Shown here one piece after another: positions 11,820 to 24,360 of a DNA stretch of 64,000 bases. Under the pieces are notes generated by a model. It had not been told where the DNA came from. It did not search any database and saw nothing but the letters and a program-made list of their open reading frames with translations. The translations under genes and the position numbers were made by a program. Numbering within the stretch: the first letter of the stretch is position 1; each line of letters opens with the position of its first letter. Origin of the DNA: Onchocerca volvulus (Eukaryota; Nematoda; Chromadorea; Rhabditida; Onchocercidae); the NCBI GenBank assembly GCA_000499405.2, contig HG738138.1, positions 14,695,208 to 14,759,207 on the forward strand. The letters are read 5' to 3'.

Positions 11820-12245
11820 TTGATATGATTACAATAATAATGATAATAATTATGTCAATAATAAATGAGTGATGAGAGATTAAAATGTACTCTTATTATT
11901 TAAATGTCATCATCATTATTGCCGATTATTACAGTTAGTATTATCACTATCATTGCCATTATCGTTATGATTATCATTGTGCGTCATTTACAACCATCAT
12001 TATCACTGTTGTCATTATCATATTGTCTATTGCCATAATCACCATAATTATCATCATCGTCATTTAATCATATTAGCTTATCAAAAATTTTTATATGATC
12101 GACCTCACTATGGTAAATTTTTCATATTTTTTGATGAATCCTCCATTACTTACTATCATTATCATCACAATTGTCATCATCAAACTATTTATCATTACCG
12201 TCTGTATTATTACAATTATTATGATTATCATCACCTGATATTATC
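11820..12245. repeat. Degenerate ATT/ATC trinucleotide-rich region
   Basis: Interrupted runs of CATCAT, ATTATT and TATCAT fill this stretch and create a His/Tyr-rich open frame at 11977 to 12426 that I do not regard as a gene. Confidence 0.6.
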
Positions 12246-13737
12246 ATTTAAATTAGCAAATTTAAAAACAAATTTAAAACAACTGAATTTAAAAATTGTG
12301 TATTCTGATGGATCTTTTTGTATTATAATATTTTTGGTATTCTTAATTAATGAATCAATTAACTATTTACTATCGTTCTCGATTAGGTTAATGATAATGA
12401 ATTTGAAAGAAAGCCTTTATGGCTGAATGTTTAGAGTATTCATCCATCACTTCAAAATGAAAGAAAGGCAAAAATAAAAATGCAAATTTTGTCATTGTGA
12501 GTTGAAGTGGTTGACACCAAGTGAAGGAAATGATAAAGACAAAAGAAAAGATATGTGACACGTGTGTGACAATTATCATAGTATTTCTACAGTTCTCATA
12601 CAAACAATAATTAAAGATTAAGAAAAAAAAAAAGAAAGAAAAGAGATAATAAAAGAGAAAAGAAGAAAAAGGATGGATTGAAATAAAGATAGAACAAAAG
12701 GATTTATCCATATAATTTGCATGAAAAAAAAGTTAAACGAAGGATAGATAAAACCGTTAAGGTTAAGAGGGTAAAAATATAAGTAGCTCATGGAAGGATA
12801 AGAGCTTTTATGATCCATCATTAAACATTCTTTGCTCTTTTTTTTGGTTTTATTGTTTTTCCAAATTAATTATGTTCCATATTGATTTGTTTATTTGTAA
12901 ACAAATCTATTAAATTCAAAAATTGATGATTTTTTTTTTTCATATATTATACTATTTGTTTATAACGGAAAACAAATTTTTCAAATTTTTTTTTATGAAC
13001 CGTTTTTGGTAAGTAGAACTGGCGCTGTAGAATGAACCAAATGTTAAAGTAAAGGTCTTCCAAAATTTTCAAATTTTTTTCGAAATAAATGAGTAAATAA
13101 ATACGAAAAAATCAATGAAATCTGCGAATAACAATTCTTCGTTTTAAGTAAAAACAAAATTTACGAATAATTTCTTTCAAATTTCAATTTGTTTCTTTTC
13201 TTTTTTTTTTGCATTAATTTTTTGTATAGATATAATAAAAAGTTATCAACCATGTTATTGTTATGTTACCATACATTTCAAATAGATTAAAATAGTACAG
13301 GATATAGCAAATTTCAATAGTAATTTTGATCATATAGAAATTGACAAATTTGTGTTAATGAAAATCAAAAATATTATATATTATGTTAATGGATGACTAA
13401 TTCAAATGAATAATAATGATAATGATAGCGTTTGGATGAATTTTCAAGAATGATGATAATAATGATAATGATCTTCATAATCTTTGTTTAAACTTACATA
13501 TTCTCTTTCCATTTTCTTCCTTTTTTTAGGTAATTGTCAAATATTTGCAACAAACAATAAATTTCATAAAATGTACGCACAGTAAATAGAAAATTCAGAA
13601 GAAAAATTCATCAGAACTATTATGTATTATATTCTTTTTTCTTAATGACAAAAATTTCCAGTGATACATTCTATTTGTTATCATTTATTGTTACCTGTTA
13701 ATTGATATTGTTCATTTGTTTATTAATGTTTTTTTTT

Positions 13738-13859
13738 CTTTTTATCTTCCGCATCTTCATCTTCATTCTCTAACATATTTTTCCTTCCAAAAAAAAAGAA
13801 CAAAAAAATTAATTCGAAAATTATGCAACAATTTATAGTTGAATATATTGTTAATATTA

Positions 13860-13925
<66 letters not shown>

Positions 13926-14100
13926 GTTATCAGCGTTAATATTTGTAATTGTTTATTTCTTCACTATCGCTTATTTTTATCTTCTTCATCTTCATGCTCA
14001 TCTTTCTTCAGCATAGATTTTCTTACGAAAAAAAAAATTCATTTCAAAATTATACAACAATTTCCAGTTAATTAAATTAAATATATTTTAATGCTGAATG
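13738..14100. repeat. Pair of about 235 bp offset copies bracketing a microsatellite
   Basis: A block starting ATCTTC then CATCTTCAT and ending AAAATTATRCAACAATTT occurs at about 13744 and again at about 13979. The ATT microsatellite sits between the two blocks. Confidence 0.55.
13854..13924. repeat. (ATT)n microsatellite
   Basis: About 70 bp of almost pure ATT trinucleotide repeats, with one ATTT interruption near the start. Confidence 0.95.
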
Positions 14101-14536
14101 ACTTTTGCTTCTTAATTTCCTATGAAATATATTTTAATGCCAATTTCTGATATTATTTCATTTATATCTTTTTCATTCATTTTTTATTTTTCTTTTCTTT
14201 TCTTTTTTCGTATTTTACAGAAATTCTCTCCTTTTTTTCTCGCTCGCTCTTTTTTGTTATTATCCTCAAACATGAGGTGGAAAGAAATATAATCGCAACT
14301 ACTTAGGTACTGCGAATAGATGTAAAAATCAGGAACATCTCACTATCGCTATCTGTTGTTGTTGTTGTTCCTGTAGAAGTCTTCCGAATATATACGTCGA
14401 ACGGATCACAGCAGAAGATGGGATAAAAGCGCAAAGCGCAAATCGCCTTTTTGTATCTTCAAACGTTTAAATCTTTTTACGGACGGATAAATGAAATTTC
14501 GGGAATGGACAAAAGGTAAGATATTCAGGATGAAAT

Positions 14537-14646
14537 ATCTATCTATCCATCTATCTATCTATCCATCTATCTATCTATCTATCCATCTATCTATCTATCC
14601 ATCTATCTATCTATCCATCGATCCATCTATCTATTTATCCATCTAT
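14537..14646. repeat. (ATCT/ATCC)n tetranucleotide microsatellite
   Basis: About 110 bp of ATCT repeats with ATCC variants at regular intervals, giving a higher-order twelve-base pattern of ATCTATCTATCC. Confidence 0.95.
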
Positions 14647-14759
14647 CAACCAAATGAAGTGAACGAACTCCACCCTTATTCCCACATCACCTTTCCCTTT
14701 CCCTTCTACTAAAATCTTCCCTCTATGATCATTTTATTTTCTTACTTTACCATATTATC

Positions 14760-15255
14760 CTGTATTATATGAAAGAGACTGATTAGTATCATTATCATTG
14801 TCAGTACCATTATTATTATCCACGAAAAAGTTTAATTTTTTTGCTCCATCCATAAAATGTGACAAATTTTTTGTGATTATTATCTTTCTTCTATTAATGT
14901 TACTGTCATTACTATTATTATTAATCTATGAAAAAGTTCAACCCTTTTGCACCATTCATGAAATGTGACAAATTTGTGGTATTACTGTTTCCTCATTTTC
15001 TTGATATTATTGTTATTATTGATTCATGACCCATAACCTATGAGGAAATCTAGCTTTTTGCTTCATTTATGAAATATGACAGATTTGTTATTATTTGTCT
15101 GTCTTTTTTATTGATGTTATTATTGTCATTATTGCTAATCGATGAAAAAGTATAGCTTTTTTTGTCCCGTCCATGAAATGTGACAAATTCGTTTTTATTG
15201 TCTTTCTTCTTTGCTGTTGTTGTTGATGGTGATGATGCTACACTGTTATTAATCA
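14760..15255. repeat. Fourfold tandem repeat, unit about 102 to 112 bp
   Basis: ATGAAAAAGT-like starts occur at 14821, 14926, 15038 and 15140. Each is followed about 28 bases later by CCATGAAATGTGACAAATTT or a close variant, then by an ATT/GTT-rich tail. The core motif is better conserved than the trinucleotide tail. Confidence 0.75.
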
Positions 15256-15561
15256 TATTGATAAATTTTCAAATTATTTTAGAATATTTGTATTTCATGA
15301 ATTTTTACCTATACTTTTGCTATTGTTTTTAATTCAATCTTCCTTTCGTATTTCCTTTTTTCTTGGGAAGTCCAGCTTATACTTTGAATGTTCCTCCTTT
15401 ACCAGATTCTTTTACTGAAGAAGCTTTTTATTTTTTTCAGTAAGATTGACTTATTAATTAATTTTATCATAATTATATCATACTTGTCATCTCTTGTTCT
15501 TGTAACTTTTCCCATCATTATCAATAATGGCAAAAATCACATTCATTATCAATAATATATA

Positions 15562-15594
15562 TGATAGATGATGATGAAACATCATCATCTATCA
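15562..15594. repeat. Perfect 15 bp stem, 3 base loop hairpin
   Basis: TGATAGATGATGATG (15562 to 15576), loop AAA, then the exact inverse CATCATCATCTATCA (15580 to 15594). Outer bases CAATAAT and ATTATTG extend the pairing with an internal loop. No T-tract or gene end nearby suggests a function. Confidence 0.85.
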
Positions 15595-18500
15595 TTATTG
15601 TTCTTATTGTCATTGTTATTATGATTACCATTAAAATCTGTAATCGATGATCAAACATGATGATTATCATTACTATTTTTGTTACTATCATTGTCGATAT
15701 TTATAATGGATCAAAATGAAATTTCATTTACAACTATCATCTCTACAGTTCGAACAATTTCGACAATTTTACTATTTTTTTTCTTTCCTTTTTTAATTTT
15801 AGCACAGGGAGAATTTTAATCTAATTTTTTTCTATAATTTACAGTCTTCTGTGTTCTTTCTTATTAATTTGATCAGGTCATACAGATTACTGTTCGGAAG
15901 AAGATCGAGACAAACCGTATACAGTCATGGGAATGTTGTTTAGGAAGAAGGAAGATAAATCGTATACCATTACTGTTTACTGTTTCAGTTATTGATTACT
16001 GTTTTAGTTGCAAAATTTCTCTCTTTTTTTCACATCATATTATGCATTTCAACGAATGGGAATATTAATATGGTAATCGTAGTTGTATAGTAATATTCAA
16101 ACATAAGAAGTGTAATATATTTGAAAGGATGTGAATATAGCAAGAGGGGAGAGGTGGGGAGGGGGAACGGATACTGTCACATTGAAGATCATTAAGAAAA
16201 GGAAGGAAATGGAAGCTGATGTCAACCGGAGAAGTTTTTAATTAACCATTTAACTGTCAATATCATTGACATTTGTCACAAGGTTTTATCCTTGAGGTCT
16301 TTCGTAATCATCAAATAATGCAGAAAAAAGTCGAATGAAAGAAGTTGATAAAAGAGAGAGAGAAAAAGATGAAAAATATAGATACAGTTAGAATGATAAA
16401 AAAGCCAATTAACAAAATACATAGTTTGTGAAAAATTGAAACGTATAATCGTGGCATAAATGTTCCGAAATTACTTGTTTACTTTGACAATGGACTGGCG
16501 CTGTGAGATGAACCAAACACTGAGTTTAAGTGTCAAATGTTCTGCTCAAGCGCCATTCATTTTCAGTGCTAATTAATTTGGCAAATTGATAAAAAGAAAA
16601 AACTAAAGAAAAATTGTGGTAAATGCCGAAGTTTTTCAAATGTTAAATAAATAAACGTTTATTATTGTTATAAATGCATAAAAAAAAATTCATTAAACAT
16701 ATACTGTTATTATCGCTCATTTATTATTATCATTGTTATTATGAATAATAGTTGTTAATATAGTAATATTTAATGATTGTCTTCCATTTTTCTCTTTTTT
16801 TTATTTCAATTTTTCTTGATAAATGAAGAATTCTTTGTTTTGCTTTTAATCTTATTAACATATCAAAATTCTTCATAATGATATGATTTTTTTGAAATGA
16901 TTTTATAAAATAAATTAACACCAAAAAACTATATTCTATCTTAAAGGATAATAACTATATTCTATCTTATGCCATTATAGATTTTTCTATTATTATAGAT
17001 TTTTTACTTTTCAATAATTTAATAACCGGAAAATTTAGTATCCGTTTGACATACATCCAGACAAGTTCCGGAGTTCTGATGATTATCATAAAAAATAAGT
17101 GAAAGAAAATAATTATGGAGAAACCAGGATGCATATGGTATGCATGTCTATATGTTTACTAATATTTACTGATTTTATAAATTTCAATTTGAAAGGGTTT
17201 TATAAATTTTAATCTTATTCTTATTCAAATAATTTATGAAATATTAACTTATATAATAGCAAATGTTTGCAGTTTCTTTGATGAAGTAAAATTTCGTTTT
17301 TTTCCTTCGGATTTTTTCTCTGCAATTTTCAAAAAGGAATGAAATAATAATGGATGGATTATCCTGGGTATTATTGTCTGAGTAAATTATCTATATATTA
17401 TTGAATGAAGAAATTATCTCGGATAGTATTGCATAAGTAAATCATTACTCCAAATAATATTTAATTGGTAAAAGACTGATCATAATTGTTGTTTAAATCA
17501 ATAATTTAAATAAGTAAATAAGATTCCTAAAAAGCATGTTAGTTTTTTTTTCGAGAAAAGGAACGAAATTTCTTAATCAATTTAAAATCTCGGATAAAAA
17601 AAAACCGTAATATATCGAAAATTTCCTGCCTTTTTTTTTATCATTTTCTATCCACTTCAATTTAACATCAAAAGATTGCCATGATGAATTTATAACAATC
17701 ATTGTTTACTTCACATCATTAGGTGTTAAGACTCATTAATTAGATTAATTGCTAAAGCAGTCAACTAATATTTTTGGTTTTAAATGATAAACTGAAGGTC
17801 AAAGGTCAACATCTTTTCTTGTTCTTTTTTTTTGCCGTGACCTTGCAACAATCAATCGTTTTGCATCAATTCTTTCTTTCCACTTTTTTTTTTTTTGATC
17901 TATTTGTTGATATTGACCAATTAGTTTAATCGCTTTGTTAGATTTCGCTCAATATGATGAAGAAGGATTAAGGAAGAGGAGGAAGAGAGATGATCTGATT
18001 TAGTTTTGTGATGAATCTGTTGGACTTTTCATTCCATATGAAGTATTTTGTCTTCATAAGTAGTTTTGATCTGCAAATTTTTATTGATTGATGGCTTCTT
18101 GTGGATTTCGTCTTCTTTCTAAGATAATTCTGCAAATATTACCCATTTTAATTTCCAATATGATAACTGTTTTGCAAAATTAACCCTAGATTTTAATTTA
18201 GCACCTCCATTTTCCTTTTATTTCGATTATTTTTACAAATTTACACAGTTTTTGTAAGAAAATAATCAAAAACAGAAGTTTAGGAATAGATATGTGATTA
18301 ACAAATTAAGTTATTGAATTATTATGAATCTGAAAATTTCTTATGATATATTTTATTTTTATTTTCCTTCCCTTGATTTTCAAAATAATAAAAAATAAGA
18401 AAAATTTGCAATTACTTGTTTCAGGTTTTTGATTTTGCGGCTTTAATATGCCTTGAAATTTTTTTTTACATCCTCATAAGATTTTTTTTAAAGAATTGGT

Positions 18501-18924
18501 TGCAATAAGGGGAAAAAAATTATGTGCAGATGATCTAATTCCCGATGGAATCAAAAATTCTTTTCGATTTCACATTTTTCGAACTTCGTTTTCATTTTTT
18601 CTTTTTTTTTGCGTCACAAATCTTCGAAGATCTCTTCCTCTTTTCGTCTTTTTCTCTTTTTTTTCTTATTTAAAATTTTTTAAAAGTATCGAATATTTCT
18701 AATCATTTATCATAAGCGACAAAAAAAAAAACGATAATCGATCAGTGTTGTATTAATCATTGATTAGTTCAAATGCAACTTTCTGCAATCTAAATAACCA
18801 TTGATCATTAATCATAGTTTAGTTTTGAAAGATAATGAATGTAAATTAAAAATGAAAAGTTTTGTTGAGTGAAAATGTTTAAATCGAATTACCGACTTTT
18901 TTTGTGAAGATCAAAAATCTAATG

Positions 18925-19302
18925 CCATAACGATGAAATTATTCTGCTTATTAAAATTTTTAACGTTATTGATTATTCTATTCATCAAAGTTTAAAGCCA
19001 TTTATGAGAAGATTATTTTAGTTATTAAAGGTTCCATCATTTATGGAGGATTATCTCATTTATTAAAATTTAAAGTCATTTAGGCGAGAATTATCCCGTT
19101 CATTAAAGTCTAACGTCATTTACGAGAGAATCATCCCGATCATTAAGGGATAATTCATTTACGTGAGAATTATTTCATTCATTAAATTCAACGTTATTTA
19201 CGAGAAAATTATCTTGTTCATTAGACTCTAACGTCATTTACGAGAGAATCATCTAGTTCATTAAAGTTTAATATCATTTACGAGAGAATTATATTGTTTA
19301 TC
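18925..19302. repeat. Decayed minisatellite, unit about 40 bp, about nine copies
   Basis: The consensus is close to CATTTACGAGAGAATTATC followed by CCGTTCATTAAAGTCTAACGT. The central copies (19080 to 19260) match best and the outer ones are degraded. Confidence 0.8.
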
Positions 19303-20735
19303 TACTCCGTCACATAAACCTTTTGTTCTTCTGTCACCATTACTTCTTATAGATGAATACTGTAGAAGAACAAACATTTAAGATCACTTAGCTTTGCTTT
19401 ATTATTGCTATTATAAATAGTTGCAATATATGATTTCTGTTACTGTTTGCAGTACTTTCAATTATTTAATTAAATTATTTGAATTTCAGAAATTTTTGCA
19501 ATTTTTTTTTTTTACAAAAACATTCGATAAATTATGAAAAAAGGACTATAGCTAATTGATGTTTTGTAGAATATGATAACTTATTTTTTTTTTGTTCATC
19601 ATTTCTTATTCAACTTATCAGTCATTTAATTACAAAAAAATTCACACATATGCTTGTTTCGTTCCTTTCAACTCGTAAACTTCATTTATTCACTAATATA
19701 TTTGCACAGTTATCTCGAATTTATTCATTTATTCATTTGCTAGTGCACTTATTTATTTCTAATTTTCTTTCAGTTGCTTTATTATCGCCATTACAAATAC
19801 TTGAAATATATGATTTCCGTTGCTGTTTACGGTACTTTCGATTATTTACTGAAGTTAATCTGTAGACAGTCCTTTACTTATTTTTCTAAATTTGTACCAA
19901 ATTTAATACACTATTCCTCTTCTTTTTCATTCATTCATTTATTTAAAGTTGCTAAAATTTTTCTTTTTTGTTTTACATTACAATTTAAAAATTTTTTAAC
20001 AAATATTCCTCATTTTACATTTTTTAATCCAATATAAATTGGAATTCTGACGCCTAAATATTCTTCCATACTGTCTCAAATAATTATTTCTTAATTTTCG
20101 TTCAATTAACTAGTTTTAATTACCCATAAATGTGTCAATAAAAATTTTTCGCTAATTTCACTATTTATTTATTGAGGGTCATTATTTCGGAGAGGTATCG
20201 GGTAGCGTCAACTTATCTGAAAAGTATCAAAAAATTCCCATAAATTTACCCGATTAATTTATTTACTATCATTTCGTTAAGTTATACACAATTTATTATT
20301 ATTTGTCCCAACAAACTGCACGAAGACAGATAACGATTAATTAATCAATTAATTTCATTTTTTACGCCTACTATTTATCAATTTTATAAGTTTATTCGGA
20401 CAATTATTGAAAATTTAGCATTAACAAATATTCTTATACCGAGTTTTTCTTTCCTTCGTGGCAATAAATGTTTTAAACAGTTAAATAATGAACTAAAATT
20501 TTTCCTTCACAGAAAAGGAAAGTAGAAAATAAAGAAATAATTAGATTGATTTGAAAAAAATAAATTTTTAAGTGAACTATGAGATTAAGTCCAAAAAACG
20601 ATCCAAAATTTTCTGATGAAAATATCAAAAAAAAAAAGGGATAGAAATGGGTGAAAACAAAGGTATAAGCCTTTTGTTGTAGAAATTGATAGAAATTTTT
20701 AACTATTTACGTTTTAGGTACTTAAATTGATTTTT

Positions 20736-20914
20736 GTTGAACTTTTATGAACTTTCATTTAATTCTGTTAAACTTTTATTTAATCTTGTTGAATCTGTTA
20801 TGAGCTTGTAATTAATCCTATTAAACTCATTGTGAATTTTGTAATTAATCACATTAAACTTATTGCAAACTTAAAGTTAATCTTGCAGACTTGTTATGAA
20901 TTTGTTAATTGATG
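20736..20914. repeat. Decayed minisatellite, unit about 32 bp, about six copies
   Basis: The repeating pattern is GTTAAACTTGTTATGAAC followed by TTGTAATTAATC, with substitutions and small length changes. Confidence 0.65.
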
Positions 20915-22538
20915 AGAGCAAGAATTACTTGTCAATTTTGCTTAATAAATACTTAGGATTGATGTCTTGGCGAATAAATGAGGAATATTTTGAAATATTT
21001 TTGATGTATAATATTTAAATAACCAAATGGATGTAAAAAATATTTAATTAAAAAGTAAAATATATCATAAAAATATCCAGAAAAAAAAACAAAAACTGGA
21101 GTTCCAAATTTTTCCGATAATTTTCAATTTAAATATAGTAAATCTAAAGCAGAAAATTTAATTGTGAGGTTGACATTATGACTATTTAAGCTTTATCAGA
21201 ATATAAATTTTGTTCTAAGATTTTACGAACTATTTTATGAATCATTTTTGGCAAAATTTGAACTTATCCATCATTGCTGTTAGTTAAGATTTATTATCAG
21301 ACTAATTAGTTTTTAATTATACTATTTTCCATTTTCCTTCACATATTGATAATTGGATATGTAAATTATGGCATAGAACATTTTTGCAGTTTTGTAATTA
21401 AATTAGCCTATTTCAAGAGTCCAGGCTAAAAGTTATTTAACGAAAGTTTGCTTTAGTAATTATGCTACAACAAATCATTCCAAACATTAAACAATTATAT
21501 TCCTCACTTTGCTTAATTTTCTTACCTTTTTTTTTGTTGTTGAAAAGAAGATATTATCTTTGAAATATATTTGATGTTGTGTGTACTTGTACGTATAAGT
21601 GTATGTAACACATTATTTTACGTAATATTTCAGCTATTTACACGAAATTTTGAATTAAAATACTATGAAAAGCATAAGCCATTTTATAATGAATTGATAT
21701 TTTCTTTTTTTTTTAGTGAAGTTCAGATGAAAATTGAAAATTTTCTGATATTTGGAGAATAGTTTAATTTTTAGCATCTTCTCTTTAAGTCAGTTTGTTT
21801 ACAATAAGAGTAAAATTTGAAATAATTATTTCTAATTAAAATAATTATTACGAATAATTTAAGGATGGTTAAATTCATTTTTTTGCTTTTCCATTTTTAT
21901 TTTCATAATTTCAAGCCTATCAATATTAAAATATTATCATTTTGGTTAGCTTTTTCAAATTTCATTTAATTAAATTTCTCTTTCTCCCAGCCTGCTATAT
22001 ATATATATATATATATAATAATTAATTTATAAATAAAATTAATTTTTCCCTCAAAAACTTTTTTGGAACTTCAATTCAAAGAAATTACTTTATAATTATT
22101 CACAGTATAATTATTTCAGTATACAATAATTACTTTATGTACTTTTTTATTTTTTTATGATTTTTTTTAATTAAAAAACTAATAAAATAATGGTTGGATT
22201 AAGAAAAGGTGTTAAAAATTCAAGAAAAAAAATTATTAAAAAGTATTTCAAAAAAGTCGAAAAAAATTTCATAAAAAAAGGGAAGTTTCAAAATATACAG
22301 TAATCAATTGTTTTGCATTTGCAAAAATTTTTGTAATTAGTTTTTTTCTTTCTTTCTTCCTTTCCTTTTCCTTCAGTTCACATCTGTCTCCTAGAATTGA
22401 TAGAATGGATTTTGGTAGGCGCCAAAAAATTCCGAAATATTTGTCAGTTTTCCGATGATACCATCTCGTACCAAAACTAAACTCTTTCTTCACTAATTAC
22501 TATCCTTTTTTTTCTAATCCATTTCTTTTTACTTCATC

Positions 22539-22597
22539 TATCTAATCTATTCCATCGATCTATCGATCCATCTATTTATCGATCTATCTATCTATTC
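22539..22597. repeat. Impure CTAT/CGAT tetranucleotide tract
   Basis: Short runs of ATCTATCTAT and ATCGATCTATC, related in type to the larger tract near 14.6 kb. Confidence 0.6.
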
Positions 22598-24249
22598 CTT
22601 TTCTTTCCAATCAGTTTATATTGTTATTTTTAATGGAGTCAAATATAAATTTAATTCCACTAATTAATTTCTCCCATAAAATTATTTTGTTTCCTTCTTT
22701 TGTCCTTCTAAAAAAAATTCATCCATAAAAATTTGCTTCTGCTGATTTATTGTTTGAAATTGAAACCAATTTTATGCAGAACAATTGTTGTTGCAATTTT
22801 GTTTTAAAAAGCTATTCGAAGCAAAGTAATTCGTTTAAAGATTAGATTAATATCTTTTACTAAAATCTTGCAAATTCAACTTTTTTCCTTTTCTTCCCGC
22901 TTTTTCTTATCTTAAATCTTTCCTCCCTCCCTTTCTCTCTTTCTTTCTTCTCTTACCCTTTTTGTCCAATTCAATTTAAATTTTTGAATAATTATTTTTG
23001 ATAAATTTTTATGCCTTTTTTTTTGTTTCAACTGTCTATTGTTCTTTATTTTGATTTAAAAAAAAAAATTAATTTAATAGGCGAGAGAAAAAAATTCTTC
23101 CTCAACATACATGAAAGATTATTTTTGGCAAATTTAAATATTTCTTTTTTTTTTTTGCTTGAACCGTTTGTTATTTGTTTATTTCGATTCAGAAAAAATT
23201 AATTTGACTACGAAAAATAAAACTTAAATCAACATAATTACACATAATATACATTTACAAATAGGTCAGAAAAAATATAAATAACCGAAAAAAGTTATTT
23301 AAACCTCAAAAAAAAAAAAAAACTTCATAGCTATTATTTACAACTAAATGCTAATTTTAATTTTACATGACAAAAAGGGAATATGAAAAAATCATCGATG
23401 AGATGTAAATGCTTTTGAATGGATTTATTGATTGATTTTTTCTTAGAATATATTCTTTAGAATTCTTCTTTAAAAAAAAATCAGTGTTTATTTTTCAAAA
23501 CTCTCCTTTTTTTTTCTTTTTTTTTTCAAACATTAACTGAAGTTGCCTGAGTTTTCTTTTTCTTCCAAATTGTCTAACTTTTGAAATTTTTTTGTTCAAA
23601 AAAAAAAACGAAAATTTTTTTTGCAAACTTACTGTAAATTCTTAGATCAAATAAATGAAAAAAAAAAAAAAAAAAACAAAGAAAAGAATGATATGATCAG
23701 TGTTTTTTTTTTTTCAAACAAAATTTTACTCCTTTTTGAAAAACCTTTTCTTCCGGATGCATTTATGAATTTTGTTTCAATTCAATAAATTTCTTATTCC
23801 TTTCAAAAATTATTCATTAACTTTTCATCTCACTCATTATTTAACAACAAAAAAATGGGAAAAAAATGGATAATTTTGGCAAAAAAAGCCGATAATTTTT
23901 GGGGCGTATGAGGAGGTGAACAGCATGAGTATCGCTTTTTTTCGAGTTGAATTGAAATAGAAAAAAAAAAAGAAAAGGAATTTGTTTTTTTTTTTCTTTT
24001 TACTAAACAAAAACGGTTCCATTCCTCATTTAAATTTATTTCATTCATTTTATTTATAGTAGATGCGTGTGTATTTGTTTGTCAGATGAGATGAGATGAG
24101 TGGATAAATTTGGGTTTTTTGTATTTCGATGAATTTTAATTTTTTTATTTTCCTCCCTCATCTTCCTTCTTATTTTTTCTCTTTTTCAGAATATTCATGT
24201 TTTGCGCCTTTTCACAGTTTATATTTTTTTATTTGGAAAAAAACATTTT

Positions 24250-24360
24250 CATCTTGAAATTTTCTCCACTATAATAATAATAAAAAAAAAAAAAAAAATT
24301 ATGATAAAAAAATAGTCATTAAAGAATAAGGTAATGAAAAAAAAAAAAGAAAGAAAAAAA
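24250..24360. repeat. A-rich low-complexity tract
   Basis: Several poly-A runs of up to 16 bases separated by short breaks. No other content was noted in the surrounding 23.0 to 24.6 kb beyond similar poly-A and poly-T runs. Confidence 0.7.

Noticed and set aside
11977..12426. 149-codon His/Tyr-rich open frame
   Set aside because: It follows a degenerate CAT/ATT repeat; the text is low complexity and then typical AT-rich chance text, with no matching splice partner.
18496..18702. 68-codon frame beginning VAIRGKKLCADDLIPDG
   Set aside because: The start looks coding-like, but the second half is poly-Phe/Ser from T-rich DNA and no donor or partner exon fits.
20114..20126. TTTTAATTACCCA, resembling part of the nematode SL1 leader
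   Set aside because: Only about twelve leader bases match, with no following donor, Sm site or 5S unit; expected by chance in AT-rich DNA.
22269..22493. 74-codon minus-strand frame with WYHRKTDKYFGIFWRLP
   Set aside because: It is slightly less AT-rich than its surroundings and could be a relic, but it is short, runs into a Lys/Glu repeat and has no recognisable family.
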